Shown piece by piece: positions 10,310-20,619 of a stretch of 64,000 nucleotides of DNA (the first letter of the stretch is position 1; each line of letters opens with the position of its first letter). The position numbers and the translations under genes are program-made. The stretch is from Pohlia nutans (Eukaryota > Streptophyta > Bryopsida > Bryales > Mniaceae): contig CM040094.1 in the NCBI GenBank assembly GCA_022496805.1, positions 8,827,501 through 8,891,500 of the forward strand, written 5' to 3'. The notes beneath the pieces were generated by a model, which ran no database searches, was not told the DNA's origin, and saw only the letters and a program-made list of their open reading frames with translations.

Positions 10310-11485
10310 GACAACGAAGCTCTCACTGCCGCCACTGTCTTCTATTGAGCTTCTTCAAAGTTAGTAAATTATGTACGTGAAGATGAAGCCTACATGTATG
10401 TCCGACTTGTGATTTAATGGATCTCTCCATGTTATATGTTCATGAAGCTCTACTGCAGATCTGCAGAAATCTGCTTGGGGTATCACTTTTGGGACATACT
10501 AATTAGGTTATTTTTGCTTAAAACCTCCAAAGTTTGCCTAATTTGTTCATTTTGATCAAGTAAAAAGACCCTACAATGAAAAAAATAAAATCCTGCACCT
10601 CAATGGAATCAAAATCTATATGTTCAAAGAGTTTATATAAAAAAACTATTATTTTTGGATCCATTTATAGCCATGTGTGAAAAAATGCTGAATTTGGGGA
10701 TTTGCAAGTTCCATGTGCACAATTCATTAATTTTTTTAATGATAAAATAAATTATTTTGTACTCTACACAATTAGATGTAGGTTATATTCAAAAATAATA
10801 TTAATTTTTTTTTTTTTGATATTCCATTTGCTTGATTTCAGGGATTCTAGGTGACTGGGACATAACTTACTTTTTCAACTAAAAAATCAAATAAAATTAC
10901 TTTAAAATCTTTGATTGTAATCAAATTTTTTTCCTTGATACGTTATAAGTGTAGAAAACTAAAATCACATTTAATGAAGTCTTACTTTATTAAAATTAAA
11001 AAATATGTTTGTTTGACACACCAGCACATAGTGCAATTGTCCCGAATGCAGCTTTTTTGGGTACCCCAACCGGACCATCACCCATTATGAGAAGCAAAAG
11101 ACTTACGTGCTGAAGAAAGAGAATCTTCCAGATGTTGTAGTGTGGAATCATCGGGTCGGGTACTACAGATCTTCTATTTTCGCAGGACTCTTACGGTACG
11201 TTTTGAGCTGCTTTGATGCGGCGACAAATGACCGTGAAGATGAGCACAAAAACGTGGTGAGTGTTGGGGGAGCTATGAATGACGAGAAAGAATTGCGACC
11301 CAGAGAAGTATGACACGCACGTCAACAGATTTCTGTGTTCCAAGACATCATTCACTCTTTGATGCTCCTATCGGGTCCTGAAGAATCCTGGTAGGTTTAC
11401 TCGTCACTTTAATTCTTAGGGCATCCTCAGTCCAGACCTCAATTTCCATCCGTATTTCAATTTTGAATGATCCAATTACACTCTC
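10310..11485. other. AT-rich intergenic stretch with a possible coding relic near 11030-11310
   Basis: Mostly AT-rich and featureless. Between 11030 and 11310 the composition is more balanced and a 68-codon frame is open (11107-11313, +). It can be extended upstream by a frameshift, but I recognise no domain, so I treat it at most as an unidentified relic. Confidence 0.35.
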
Positions 11486-11489
11486 TATA

Positions 11490-11632
11490 TGTAACACCGT
11501 ATTCATTAAATTGGGAGTCAAATTGATCTACATCACATGATCATTTCACTATCAGATCTACAACATGCATACATCAATTTGACTCCCAATTTAATGGAAA
11601 CTCCCAATTCAATGAATATGGTGATATGTGAA
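11490..11632. repeat. Foldback element, ~140 bp
   Basis: GTAACACCGTATTCATTAAA then TTGGGAGTC (11491-11519) pairs with GACTCCCAATTTAATGG (11581 on) and also with ACTCCCAATTCAATGAATAT then GGTGATATG (11600-11629). So the right arm carries a partly doubled complement. It is a probable MITE or hairpin; no clear target duplication. Confidence 0.5.
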
Positions 11633-12197
11633 CGGTATGCAGCTAATGGTTGAGCAATCACAACTGTCACATATCTAGAACTTAGGACAAGGTTCCATCA
11701 CATGTGCAATCAAGTACAAGAATCTTTTAAACTTTGAACATACTTTGATAATTGTCCTTGACATCATTTAAGTACTGTTAGCATTTCAGGGCGATAAGGG
11801 CATCCTCACAAGTATACCAAAATCGTTTTTAGACGTGCACGTACACATCTGTGTACTTTTCATCATGAAAACTAGCTGGTGACTCTTAGAGCTCAGTCAC
11901 TTCGACTCCAGCTTTAATTCAGAATGCAAAAAACTTGGATCATCGAAGAAGCACCCGATGCTGAAATGATTTTTGAATAGATACACTGGTATTTTTTCTG
12001 AGCTTGCATACAGTGGTTAGCAAAAGTGTTTGGACAGTAATGACAATCTCAGTTTAGTAGTAACACTTGTCAAGTTTGGTAGGTAGGTGCTGATTTTTTC
12101 AGCTAATTATAACTAAAGAGCCATTTGTAAACTAGAAAGAGTACCATCATTGACATTGAGCCACTTGCAAGGGCAGCAGTTCATGATGTGTCAATCA

Positions 12198-12219
12198 TGG
12201 GTGTCCAATTTATTATGCA
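12198..12219 (+). repeat. Subterminal inverted repeat of the Tc1 element, left copy
   Basis: Begins TGGGTGTCCAATTTATTATG. The complement of 13474-13495 matches at 20 of 22 positions. Both copies are 186-187 bp from their nearest end. The word TTGGACA is shared with the outer terminal repeat, which suggests a second transposase binding site; that is inference. Confidence 0.75.
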
Positions 12220-12324
12220 CACAAGTTGTGCATCCAAAAAAATCTTGAGAATGAACATGTATTTATGGAGACCTCTTGCATTTCATGATTCATTGTGATT
12301 GAGTAAGATTGCTCTTGATTAGCT

Positions 12325-13353
12325 ATGGCTCCTAGAAGGTCTCTTGCTGAACGTGAGTTAGTTCTTCAGATGCATGAGAGAGGGAATTCGTACTCTGAAA
12401 TTTCAGCGGTTTTAGGCATCTCTCGAAGCACTTGCCATGCTATTGTGCGGAGGTTTACAATGAGAGGTCATTTGAGAGATGCTCCTTCACAAGGGAGACC
12501 TCGAATTCTTGATGAACGTGGTGATCGTGAGGTTGTAAGGTTGTTGAATGCACCATCTAATGGTACAGAGCCTGCAACAGTGGGTAGAGAAATGCGATCT
12601 CAAGGATTGGATTTGAGTGATGATGCAGTTAGAAGATGTCTTCGGAGGCAGGGATTGAGAGCACGAGTGAAAACTAAGAAGCCATTCTTGTCAAAAAAGC
12701 ACAAAGCACGTCGATATGTATGGGCAAAGAAGTGTAGGCATGCAAGTTGGATGGATTGGAGTTATGTGATTTTTTCAGATGAGTCAAAATTCAATTTGTT
12801 TGGCTCAGATGGGAGGCAGTATTGTTGGAGGAAGAGAGGAGAGCATCTTTTAGATCAACATGTGCAACCTACTATCAAATTTGGGGGTGGAAACATTATG
12901 GTTTGGGGATGTATGACTTGGGAGGGAGTTGGCAACCTTCGTCTTATAGAAGGGAACATGAATAAGTTTGTGTATCGGGAAATTTTGGAGATGGAGCTCA
13001 TGAATACTATACACATGCATGATTTAGGAGAGGAGAATATTATTTTTCAGCACGACAACGATCCCAAACATACTTCTAAGTATGTTACAGATTGGTTGTT
13101 AGCACAGAAGTTTCAACTAATATGGCATCCGGCTCAATCTCTTGACTTGAATCCTATAGAACACCTTTGGAATGAAGTAAATCGTTGTATGAGAATGTCG
13201 GAGAAGAAACCCACTAACAAGAAGGATTTGTGGGAGAAATTGCAAGAAATTTGGTATAGCATTGAGATTGATACCGTGAGGAAATTGATCATGTCTATGC
13301 CTGAGAGAGCTGCAGATGTTTATCAAGCAAAAGGTGGCTATACACGATGGTAG
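12325..13353 (+). CDS. Tc1-family transposase, DD34E, 342 aa
   Basis: Cut-and-paste transposase that would bind the terminal repeats of its element and insert at TA. Residues 5-50 form a helix-turn-helix (SYSEISAVLGISRSTCHAIV). GRPR at 57-60 is the usual AT-hook-like link to a second DNA-binding region (about 65-120), and a basic stretch KTKKPFLSKKHKARR lies at 116-130. The catalytic core has D152 in FSDESKF, D244 in FQHDNDPKHTS and E279 in DLNPIEHLW. There are exactly 34 residues between D244 and E279, so it is DD34E (Tc1) and not the DD39D of plant mariner-like elements. GGGNIMVWGCM (187-197) is the glycine-rich box. Length fits full Tc1 transposases (about 340 aa). No stop or frameshift. 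The ATG at 12325 is 314 bp inside the left end, as usual. Codon use is AT-rich, unlike the GC-rich host exons. Confidence 0.93.
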   Translation: MAPRRSLAERELVLQMHERGNSYSEISAVLGISRSTCHAIVRRFTMRGHLRDAPSQGRPRILDERGDREVVRLLNAPSNGTEPATVGREMRSQGLDLSDDAVRRCLRRQGLRARVKTKKPFLSKKHKARRYVWAKKCRHASWMDWSYVIFSDESKFNLFGSDGRQYCWRKRGEHLLDQHVQPTIKFGGGNIMVWGCMTWEGVGNLRLIEGNMNKFVYREILEMELMNTIHMHDLGEENIIFQHDNDPKHTSKYVTDWLLAQKFQLIWHPAQSLDLNPIEHLWNEVNRCMRMSEKKPTNKKDLWEKLQEIWYSIEIDTVRKLIMSMPERAADVYQAKGGYTRW

Positions 13354-13415
13354 TCATTATGATTGTACATTCAAGTTTTTAGGTAGTCATCATGATTCTA
13401 CATTCAAGTTTTTAG
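13351..13415 (+). repeat. 33-bp tandem duplication at the transposase stop codon
   Basis: TAGTCATTATGATTGTACAT (starting with the stop codon) is repeated 33 bp later as TAGTCATCATGATTCTACAT, each followed by TCAAGTTTTTAG. It occupies the 3' untranslated part of the transposase gene. Confidence 0.8.
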
Positions 13416-13473
13416 CTTGATTTTGTAGCTCATGGCTTTGTTTCCCATGTAAATAGATAACCACTTCACTTTT

Positions 13474-13495
13474 TGCATAAAGAATTGGACACCCA
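13474..13495 (-). repeat. Subterminal inverted repeat of the Tc1 element, right copy
   Basis: Reads TGCATAAAGAATTGGACACC on the + strand; partner of 12198-12219 in mirrored position. Confidence 0.75.
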
Positions 13496-13854
13496 CATCA
13501 TGTGTTTTATTTTTGATTGATTTCTTGATTGACATTTTTTATTATGAATGTTATGTTACATGTTTGTTGTAACTATGTGATTGTATGTTTAAATTTTTAC
13601 AACTTGAATGTGAGTTATGTAGGAAAACTAGCTCATATTGGAAGTGGAAGCGTCCTGTCCGAACACTTCTGCTGACCACTATATATGCTCCTTTCGTTTA
13701 TGTGAGTCTGAAGACTGAGGTGAAATGCAGAACATTAATTTTGCAGCTTCTAAGCTCAGCTCACACTCTACCAACCTTCTTCAGGAACTATTTCACGCTA
13801 CCGTATTACAACTAATGAAGATCCAAAGTGGTCTAGTTTTTCAGAAGAGGGTTA

Positions 13855-14161
13855 GAGCATCCCCACTCCTACACGCTAGAGATGACTCGCTCAAATTATT
13901 CATTTACATTTGAAGAGCCCTTGCACTTACTCTCCCCCACCCTTGAAGACCCTCAGACATCAAAAGTGCACATTAAATAGTCAATGGACCAATCACAAGT
14001 AGAATGTGGGGATGTAGTCAACTAAATACCGGTAGTGATTTGAAGGGCTGTTTCTTAACACGCTAGGATACAGAGTCAAGAGGCATTTTGAAAGGGCCTT
14101 GGGACTTTTGATCTAGTTATGGAGTGCGAGGGACTCTGGGAGGGCTGCCGTGGAGCTGCTC
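13855..14161. mobile_element. PIF/Harbinger-like MITE, copy 1 (307 bp)
   Basis: The left end GAGCATCCCCACTCC and right end GTGGAGCTGCTC are imperfect inverted repeats, flanked by TTA (13852-13854 and 14162-14164). The whole body matches the element at 47391-47712 (for example GATGACTCGCTCAAATTATT and AATGGACCAATCACAAGTAG). A 3-bp TTA duplication suits the PIF/Harbinger superfamily. Confidence 0.8.
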
Positions 14162-14229
14162 TTAAGAACGATTACTGAAGACCACGTTCCCAAGAACATG
14201 CAGAAACAACAACTGTATTGCCAGTGTAG

Positions 14230-14300
14230 TGTATACTTCCTTGCAGATGTGCATCTAACGTAACATTATCATGGTAAGGGAAATAATTACTCCTTGCATC
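14230..14300 (+). repeat. Dispersed repeat, uninterrupted copy of 3849-4185 flanks
   Basis: CTTCCTTGCAGATGTGCATC then GTAACATTATCATGGTAAGG matches both flanks of the foldback inserted at about 3871-4133 and serves as its empty site. Confidence 0.65.
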
Positions 14301-14439
14301 CTTCCCAGTCTTGAAAGAGCCAGTTACCACGAGTGCATGGAAAGGGTTGTCTGTGATTTGTCACTCTTGCAGCCTCCACTGTCACCCTCCACCGCCCTAA
14401 GTTCTATGGCTTCATCACTGTCACAATGAAGAAATGTTA

Positions 14440-15070
14440 CTTCATTCAGAGGTGACACAGAAATAATACACCGTAGGTAATTCAGCACTGACATAGTCCT
14501 CGGAGGTTAGGGCATATACCTCTAAAGATGTTTGAGTTCTAACTGTTGTTGATTTTCCCAGTATTTCACAGTTACAATACTGATCAGCAAGACTCACCAT
14601 GAATGACCTCCACGTTGTTAATAGAGTCCTCTTCATTCAAACTATTGGGATAAACATTTTTTCCGTTTGGGCTCTGGGCTTTTAAATTGAGATCATTAAC
14701 CATTGGATGCAGAGAGCTGGGTGCAGCTGGAGGATCCATGCATCCACACCTGATTCATAATCAAGACCAACTGGTAAGTTTATGTATTAGAACTCAGAAT
14801 TTGAAGGCAAGGAATTCAGTCTAAAGTTAATCGCGTGAGTTTTGACACAGTCTGGAGAAGACTTTTAAAGCAAATGATCGAGATTATTCCACCTTGAACA
14901 TAGTCTGGAGTAAGTAGTTCTGAGATCATTAATGCCTCAGGAAGAGTTGACATATAGACTTTGTTCTGGTACTGCACTGCATGAACAAACTGACACCAAC
15001 ATTCTTCAGAAATTTGACTGAAGCTCGTCTCAGGAATTTCACCCGTATTAAAATCCACTCTTTCGATCAA
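14440..15070 (-). other. Possible remnant exons of an unidentified minus-strand gene
   Basis: Minus-strand frames here look more protein-like than the surroundings. One block, ending LLTPDYVQ, lies at about 15070-14889. Another (CGCMDPPAAPSSLHPMVNDL onward) lies at about 14750-14592 between an AG acceptor and a GTGAGT donor. A third, 14580-14442, ends in a stop. I recognise no domain, could not build one continuous frame, and see no start. Treat as an unproven gene relic. Confidence 0.25.
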
Positions 15071-15480
15071 GGATACTGTATTGACTGATAATCACATGCC
15101 AGAAGGTTTGGTTGTTTAAGCGTTTGAACGTTAATCTACATTTGCATGCGCAGGAAGAACTGAAAGAGTTTAGAAAGCAAGCCAACCTGTGAATCATCAC
15201 AGCTTTAAGCAATGCACCCGACGGGATGAAGCCGTCCTTAGTATTTTTCTCACCTGGTCAATTCATGGTTTTAATTAAATTCATTGCTCTTAACCCATTG
15301 CTTTACAAGTTGACTTCAAAAGCTTGCAATGATGAAGCTTACCAATTTGGTTGCACGATAACAGACGTGATAGCAGCTTCAGCCCGACAAGGAATAAGTG
15401 AATTTGAAATCCTATTATTATTTGTGATTGTTCATGTTTGGACGGCCGCATCAAACCTGACAGGAAAAATATTTATCCCA

Positions 15481-15785
15481 ATAGAGTTAACCAAAAAGTC
15501 AGCTCAAAGAGGAAAGTTTTAGCAAACTCCTCTTGAACTCGTACTGAAATATAAATAGACCGAAAACTAATTCATCATGAGTTGAGAGACAATCTAAAGC
15601 AAGCCACTGTCATTATTCTCCACACCTCGCAATGACTTCCACACCTCCTACCAAAACTCCAAGCCCATGGCCCACAAGGGGACAAGTTATGACACGACAC
15701 TATTCAACCCAAGTATAGCTCAAAAGAGAGGTTGAAAGGAGGGCAAAAAGGAAGGTTCCATGGCCTTCTTCTCGGTTAACTTCAA
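15481..15785. mobile_element. GTTAACC-ended MITE, copy 1
   Basis: The left end AGAGTTAACCAAAAAG and right end CTTCTTCTCGGTTAAC are mirror images. The interior (CAAACTCCTCTTGAACTC, CCACACCTCGCAATG, CAAGCCCATGGCCCACAA) matches 47759-48059 closely. About 300 bp. Confidence 0.75.
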
Positions 15786-16002
15786 AAATGTTTACTTTAG
15801 CTGAATTCGTTGAATTCATTATATTTGTAGGGTTGGCATATTTTTCCAATTTAAAAATGTAAATAAATAATAAATAAATAAGTTTGGTAGAAAAGAATTC
15901 TTTCAAAAAAAAAAAATCACCATTAAAAATGCTACTTTTGAAAAACTAATTTATTTTTAAAATATTTTCTGCTCGACCTGCCCTCCACATACGGTACCTT
16001 TG

Positions 16003-16095
16003 GAGTGGACACTGGCTCATTAACTAAACGAATAGACACTCTATTCACGCCGGCCCTCCCCAAGGACCGGAGTTTCTATCTATCTAGCTTTGGAG
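16003..16095 (+). repeat. Dispersed GATAGATAGAAACTC-type repeat upstream of CWC22
   Basis: The stretch GAATAGACACTCTATTCACG ... GACCGGAGTTTCTATCTATC recurs in tandem near 48075-48250 and in the opposite orientation at 27357-27443 and 59031-59110. Here it lies about 160 bp upstream of the CWC22 start, so it may form part of its promoter or leader. Confidence 0.6.
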
Positions 16096-16143
16096 CCAAG
16101 AAAACCCAACGAAAAGAAAGAAAAAGGCCTTTTAAACTTTTAC

Positions 16144-16155
16144 TTTTAGGGTTTG
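16144..16155 (-). promoter_or_regulatory. Telobox-like motif in the CWC22 leader
   Basis: TTTTAGGGTTTG contains the complement of AAACCCTAA, a plant telobox typical of translation and other housekeeping promoters or leaders. It is about 105 bp before the CWC22 ATG. Assignment is by motif and position only. Confidence 0.45.
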
Positions 16156-16257
16156 GAGCTCGCACGCAAGCCAAACCCCTTCACCATTCTTCCTCAAGGC
16201 TTGTGTGTTTCCACTACTCTATTGTTTCTCGTTTCCTCGTCTATGTAACTGGAGCTC

Positions 16258-19200
16258 ATGGCGACCGTTTCGGGCGTCCGACGGGAGGAGCGCTGGGGAG
16301 CAGGCGAAGACGCATCCTCTCGGGAGGAGTATCGCGGCAGGGATCGTGCGGACGACTACAACAACAGGTCGCGCGGCAGAGACGACTACCGCGGCAGGGA
16401 GCGCCGTGATTCCTATCGCAGGGACGGTAGGGAGGAGAAATCATCCAGAAGGGACGGGGGGGAGAGGTACAGGGCCGCGGATGAGGATGACCGGAAGCGG
16501 GGTAGGGAGTCATCGCCGACGGAGAAGAAAGATGCGGAGGGTTTGGAAAAATCGTCCGCACCTGCCCTGCCCTCCGGACGGAGTGGCGGTGTGTATATTC
16601 CGCCCTTCAAATTGGCGCAGATGATGAAAGACGTGGACGACAAAAGCTCCGTGCAGTACCAGAGGATGACATGGGATGCGTTGCGGAAGAGTATCAATGG
16701 TCTTGTGAACAAGGTATGTACGCAATTCATTGCTCAAGCTTGATTTCTTTCTTTTTAGGGTTAACTGTGCATTTTCTTTAGTGTAGGAAAATTGAACGCC
16801 CTGCTGCAATTCATCTGTTTGTGTGGAAATGACTTCGGTTTGACACGATTGATCTTTTAGTATAGAACAAGAGCTTTAAAATGATGTATTGCAATCAGAA
16901 AACCGAGGTAAATTGAGAAAATGATACCGGTGCAAAGTTCAGTGATGTAGATGGTCGTATTGGCCGTTTTAGACGCTTAGGGTTTAAGATTGTGCAAGAT
17001 GAAGACGTTTATTTTATTTTATTCCTCGGCAATCAGGCTGGTTTTGTTGTGGCTAGGTAAATGGGATTTAGTTTCTTCTCGTTCTTCGTCATAGATTGCA
17101 ACGGGTCAGTGCCGGTGATTCCTGTCATTATTCTTCTCCTCATCCCAAGCTGCCTGTATTTATGAGCCACACGATTCTTTTCAACTTCAGTGTGAGTTGA
17201 TCTGAAATTTGATGAATTGAGTAGTCAGGGTGTTCCAAAGTCGAGAATTTGTAACATGCTCACAATCATCATGACTAAAATTCAATCTGGTGTTTAGGGT
17301 TTCAAAGTTTAGGGTTATGGTGCATTTAGGTGAAGGATACTCTGTGCGTCACTTTTAAGCATTTTAATATACCTAGTAGGAGCGATTTTTTGGATGGTAT
17401 AGATCTTCCACTTTGGATACAAGAGCCAAAATTTCTTGAGATCAAATTTTTATCACTTCGTATGAATTTCTTACGAGGTCCACGGAGGCTTTAGGCAGTA
17501 GACAGCCTAATATCCATTCAAAGATCAGTGACCATATACATTTAGCCAAGCCATGGTTACAGTAAGTGCTAGTAAGCTCAATCAAGTATATGAATAGATG
17601 AGTTGCTGTTGGTAACAGGTATCAGTATAAGAGACGGGATCAGGTTTTAGTATCCTCTACCTTAGAATTCATTCGCTGCATTAACTTAAGTAAATTTCTG
17701 TTGGACTCTGAGTTGTATGCTCACGAGCTTCTGGTTTCCTCTTTTGTCTTTTCAGGTCAATGCGTCAAACGTCAAAAACATCATACCGGAGCTCTTCGGA
17801 GAGAATTTGATCAGAGGAAGGGGTCTATTTGCAAGGTCTTGCATGAAGTCGCAAATGGCCTCTGCCACTTTCACTCACGTTTTTGCAGCCCTAGTTGCCG
17901 TGGTGAACACGAAGTTTCCGGAGCTCGGGGAATTACTGCTGAAGAGGGTCATCTTGCAGTTGAAACGAGCGTTCAAGCGGAATGACAAACCGGTGTTGCT
18001 GGCGGCTGCCAAATTCATCGCTCATCTTGTCAATCAACAAGTGGCACATGAGATTCTCGCTCTTGAGCTTCTTACTCTCCTCCTGGAGAAGCCCACGGAT
18101 GATAGCGTTGAGGTGGCTGTTGGTTTCATTAAGGAATGTGGATCCCTCCTACAGGACATCTCCCCTCAAGGACTGCACAGTATCTTTGAGAGATTTCGTG
18201 GAATTCTACATGAAGGAGAGATCGACAAGCGAGTTCAGTTTATGATTGAAGGCCTTTTTGCGATTCGGAAGGCCCAATTTCAGGGCTTTCCAGCAGTGTT
18301 GCCTGAGTTAGACCTCGTTGATCAAGAGGACCAGATCACGCACGAGCTTTCGCTGGATGATGAGTTGGATCAAGAAACGAGCCTCGACATTTTCAAGGTA
18401 GATCCAGACTTTGTAGAAAACGAGAAGAAGTACGAGGCCGTGAAAAAGGAGATCTTGGGTGATGACTCAGCTGGTGAAGTTGAAGACGGAGATAAAGATT
18501 CTGGTGATGAAGATGAGGATGAGGACTCGGAAGATGAGGAAGACGAAGAAGAAAGGGAGGCACGCATGATTATCCAAGATGAAACAGAGACAAATCTTGT
18601 GAACTTGCGGCGTACTATCTACCTCACTATTATGTCAAGTGTAGACTTCGAGGAGGCTGGACACAAGCTTCTGAAAATCAAGTTGGAAGCTGGGCAAGAG
18701 GTAAGTCCAACTTTTTTCCTAAGCTTCTCACCTGAAGCACTTCCTGGTCACTTGCTGTCGAAAGTCTAGACATAATAGGTGAAATGCTGCATGGCCGTAC
18801 AGATGTTTTCAGCAACATAACATAGATTTCTAATGTTTTTTTTGCTGTTATTCTTTCTACACAGATGGAGCTTTGTGTGATGCTTCTGGAGTGTTGCAGT
18901 CAAGAGCGGACGTATCTCCGATACTATGGTCTCCTTGGTCAGCGGTTCTGCATGATCAATCGCGTGTATCAGGAGAATTTCGACGAATGTTTTGTGAAAC
19001 AGTATTCCATGATTCATCGTCTGGAAACAAACAAGCTTCGTAACGTGGCGAAATTCTTTGCTCATTTGTTGGGCACGGATGCGCTACCGTGGCAAGCGCT
19101 GGCCTACATCAGGCTCACAGAGGAGGACACCACTTCATCGTCACGTATCTTCATCAAGATTCTGTTCCAAGAGCTTTCAGAGCACTTGGGGCTGCGGAAA

Positions 19201-19554
19201 TTGAACGAGCGATTGAGTGACCCCTTGATGCAGGAATCATTCGATGGAATCTTCCCGAAAGACAACCCGAAGAACACGCGGTTCGCCATCAACTTTTTCA
19301 CCTCCATCGGTCTGGGAGGCCTGACAGACAGCCTGCGTGAGTACCTCAAAAACATGCCACGCATGATCATGAACCAACACGTTCCCGTGGCAAGCGACAG
19401 CGAGGCTGAGGCCGGGGACTCTGGCTCAGACACTTCCGGGGGTGGCAGTTCTGACAGCAGCAGTGACAACTCTGATTCAAGTACTGATAGTGAGAGCGAT
19501 ACGGACAGTGCCAGCAGTCCAGAGAAGCCACGGAAGAAGAAGAGGAAAACGTAG
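16258..19554 (+). CDS. CWC22: Pre-mRNA splicing factor CWC22 (three exons, 696 aa)
   Basis: Exons are 16258-16713, 17756-18700 and 18865-19554; both introns are phase 0 with GTATGT/CAG and GTAAGT/CAG sites. CWC22 is a nuclear spliceosome component that holds eIF4A3 and so seeds exon junction complexes. Residues 1-100 form a charged Arg/Asp/Gly-rich region (YRGRDRADDYNNRSRG). SGRSGGVYIPPFKLAQMM at about 107-124 is the conserved entry to the MIF4G domain (about 125-325). An acidic linker (GDEDEDEDSEDEEDEEE) precedes the MA3 domain (about 432-545), with MELCVMLLECCSQERTYLRY and MIHRLETNKLRNVAKFFAHL inside it. DNPKNTRFAINFFTSIGLGG follows, then a Ser/Asp-rich tail ending KPRKKKRKT. Intron 2 splits MA3. 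The ATG at 16258 is the first in frame, after a telobox leader. It stands alone with MITEs on both sides (16003, 19827). All expected domains are intact, so it is a working gene. Confidence 0.96.
16714..17755 (+). other. CWC22 intron 1 (1,042 bp)
   Basis: Begins GTATGTACG after codon 152 and ends CTTTTCAG. The content is AT-rich single-copy-like sequence; I see no transposon ends in it. Confidence 0.85.
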
Positions 19555-19826
19555 ACTGTAAAACCTTGTATCTGTCTTGTAGATATCTTCAAGAATTAGT
19601 CGGTTTTTTATGTAGAGTTTCAGGATCAGCAGATGTAGGCCTGAGTTGAACAGGGGACACATGCATCTGGAGCTTGGTTTCATGTGTGGCAGGTTCTTTT
19701 CAGACATTTCATACGACCGCAGAGTTTCGACATGCGATGGGAGTTGTGCAGGTGTGCCCTTCTCCTTGTTCCAGTCAGTATAGAAAAAAATGCTTCAGTG
19801 GTTTTCTTCCTGCCCTGACCATCCCT

Positions 19827-19973
19827 CATAACATTCAGTAGCATGCGGTGGCTCTGCCTGGCTCTGGTGCAGCATATTCCACACCCAACAGGACTTCATC
19901 AGTAGCTTATTGGGTGGGAATCCCAAGGTGCATGAAGGAAAGGCAGAGGGCATGAAGGCTACTGAATGTTATG
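19827..19973. mobile_element. CATAACATTCAGTAGC MITE, copy 1, just downstream of CWC22
   Basis: The ends CATAACATTCAGTAGC and GCTACTGAATGTTATG are perfect inverted repeats. The interior (TATTCCACACCCAAC, ACTTCATCAGTAGCT, GTGCATGAAGGAAAGGCA) matches 43882-44053. It begins about 270 bp after the CWC22 stop and could supply 3' UTR or polyadenylation sequence. No target duplication is obvious. Confidence 0.75.
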
Positions 19974-20395
19974 CTTTTGGGAAACTCATTATAGCAAAAA
20001 CAGAGTTAATGGTACGGTACTGGAGTTTGAGACTCTTTCTATCTTGGAGTGGTCAGCGCCTCAGAAAGTGTCATTCTGAGCAACTGGTGTTTGTATGTTG
20101 AAGCAATCTCCATTCGTAGCTCGTCATTACGATTGGCTTGTCCACTTTTGCTTTTGCTTTCAAAGCATACCTTTCCTTCTGAACAATCTTACAACGATCT
20201 CAATTGTGTTTGACAATTTTGGCACTGTCCTTGCTGTAAGGTACAGATGGAATTCTGATGTCTTAAGGCTCTGGTATCGAAATCAAGCAGCTTTTGGAAG
20301 CTTCTTTATTCTCGTGTGACTTTGAAGCTATCATGTGACTTTGAAGCCACAGGTTCATTTAGAGGTCTTGGGCACAAGTCTTGTGACCTTAATGG

Positions 20396-20612
20396 ACCAA
20401 TAAACCCAAATTGGGCCTTATGTTTTTTTAAACAGTCAGTTTGAGTAGGTCCTATGTAAACTTTTTTTTGTTCAAATTTATTTGTTGTTTGACCAACACT
20501 TGTAATGTTCACTGATTTGGATGATAAAAAATTTGGTCTTATTTGAACTATATTTTTCACGATATGATGAATTGAATTTGTCATTTTAAAACCATAAATC
20601 CTTGGTCCTTTT
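20396..20612 (+). repeat. Dispersed TTGACCAACACATGCAATGTTC-type repeat
   Basis: Shares an ordered series of words with 57060-57270 and partly with 56850-56990 and 23095-23240: CAAATTGGGCC(T/C)(T/C)ATG, TTTGAGTAG, TTTGACCAACAC, a CACGATATGAT-like block, and GTCATTTTAAAACCAT. The type of element is unknown; I see no termini. Confidence 0.55.
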
Positions 20613-20619
20613 GGGGATA

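Larger units (their letters stand above)
12011..13681 (+). mobile_element. Complete Tc1-like (DD34E) transposon, 1,671 bp
   Basis: The left terminal repeat starts CAGTGGTTAGCAAAAGTGTT at 12011; the right end, read in reverse, starts TAGTGGTCAGCAGAAGTGTT and ends at 13681. The two 27-bp ends differ at four positions, all transitions. Both ends are flanked by TA (12009-12010 and 13682-13683), the Tc1/mariner target duplication. A second inverted repeat pair lies at 12198-12219 and 13474-13495, about 187 bp in from each end, resembling the IR/DR arrangement of some Tc1 elements. The element carries one intact intronless transposase gene in its + orientation. Everything needed for a nominally autonomous Tc1 element is visible. 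Whether it still moves cannot be judged from one copy. Confidence 0.93.

Noticed and set aside
11107..11313. 68-codon frame with balanced composition
   Set aside because: No domain recognised, frame broken just upstream. Mentioned only as a possible relic.
15226..15522. 98-codon hydrophobic frame
   Set aside because: Its C-terminal part is read from the MITE at 15481-15785, so the frame is not a conserved gene.
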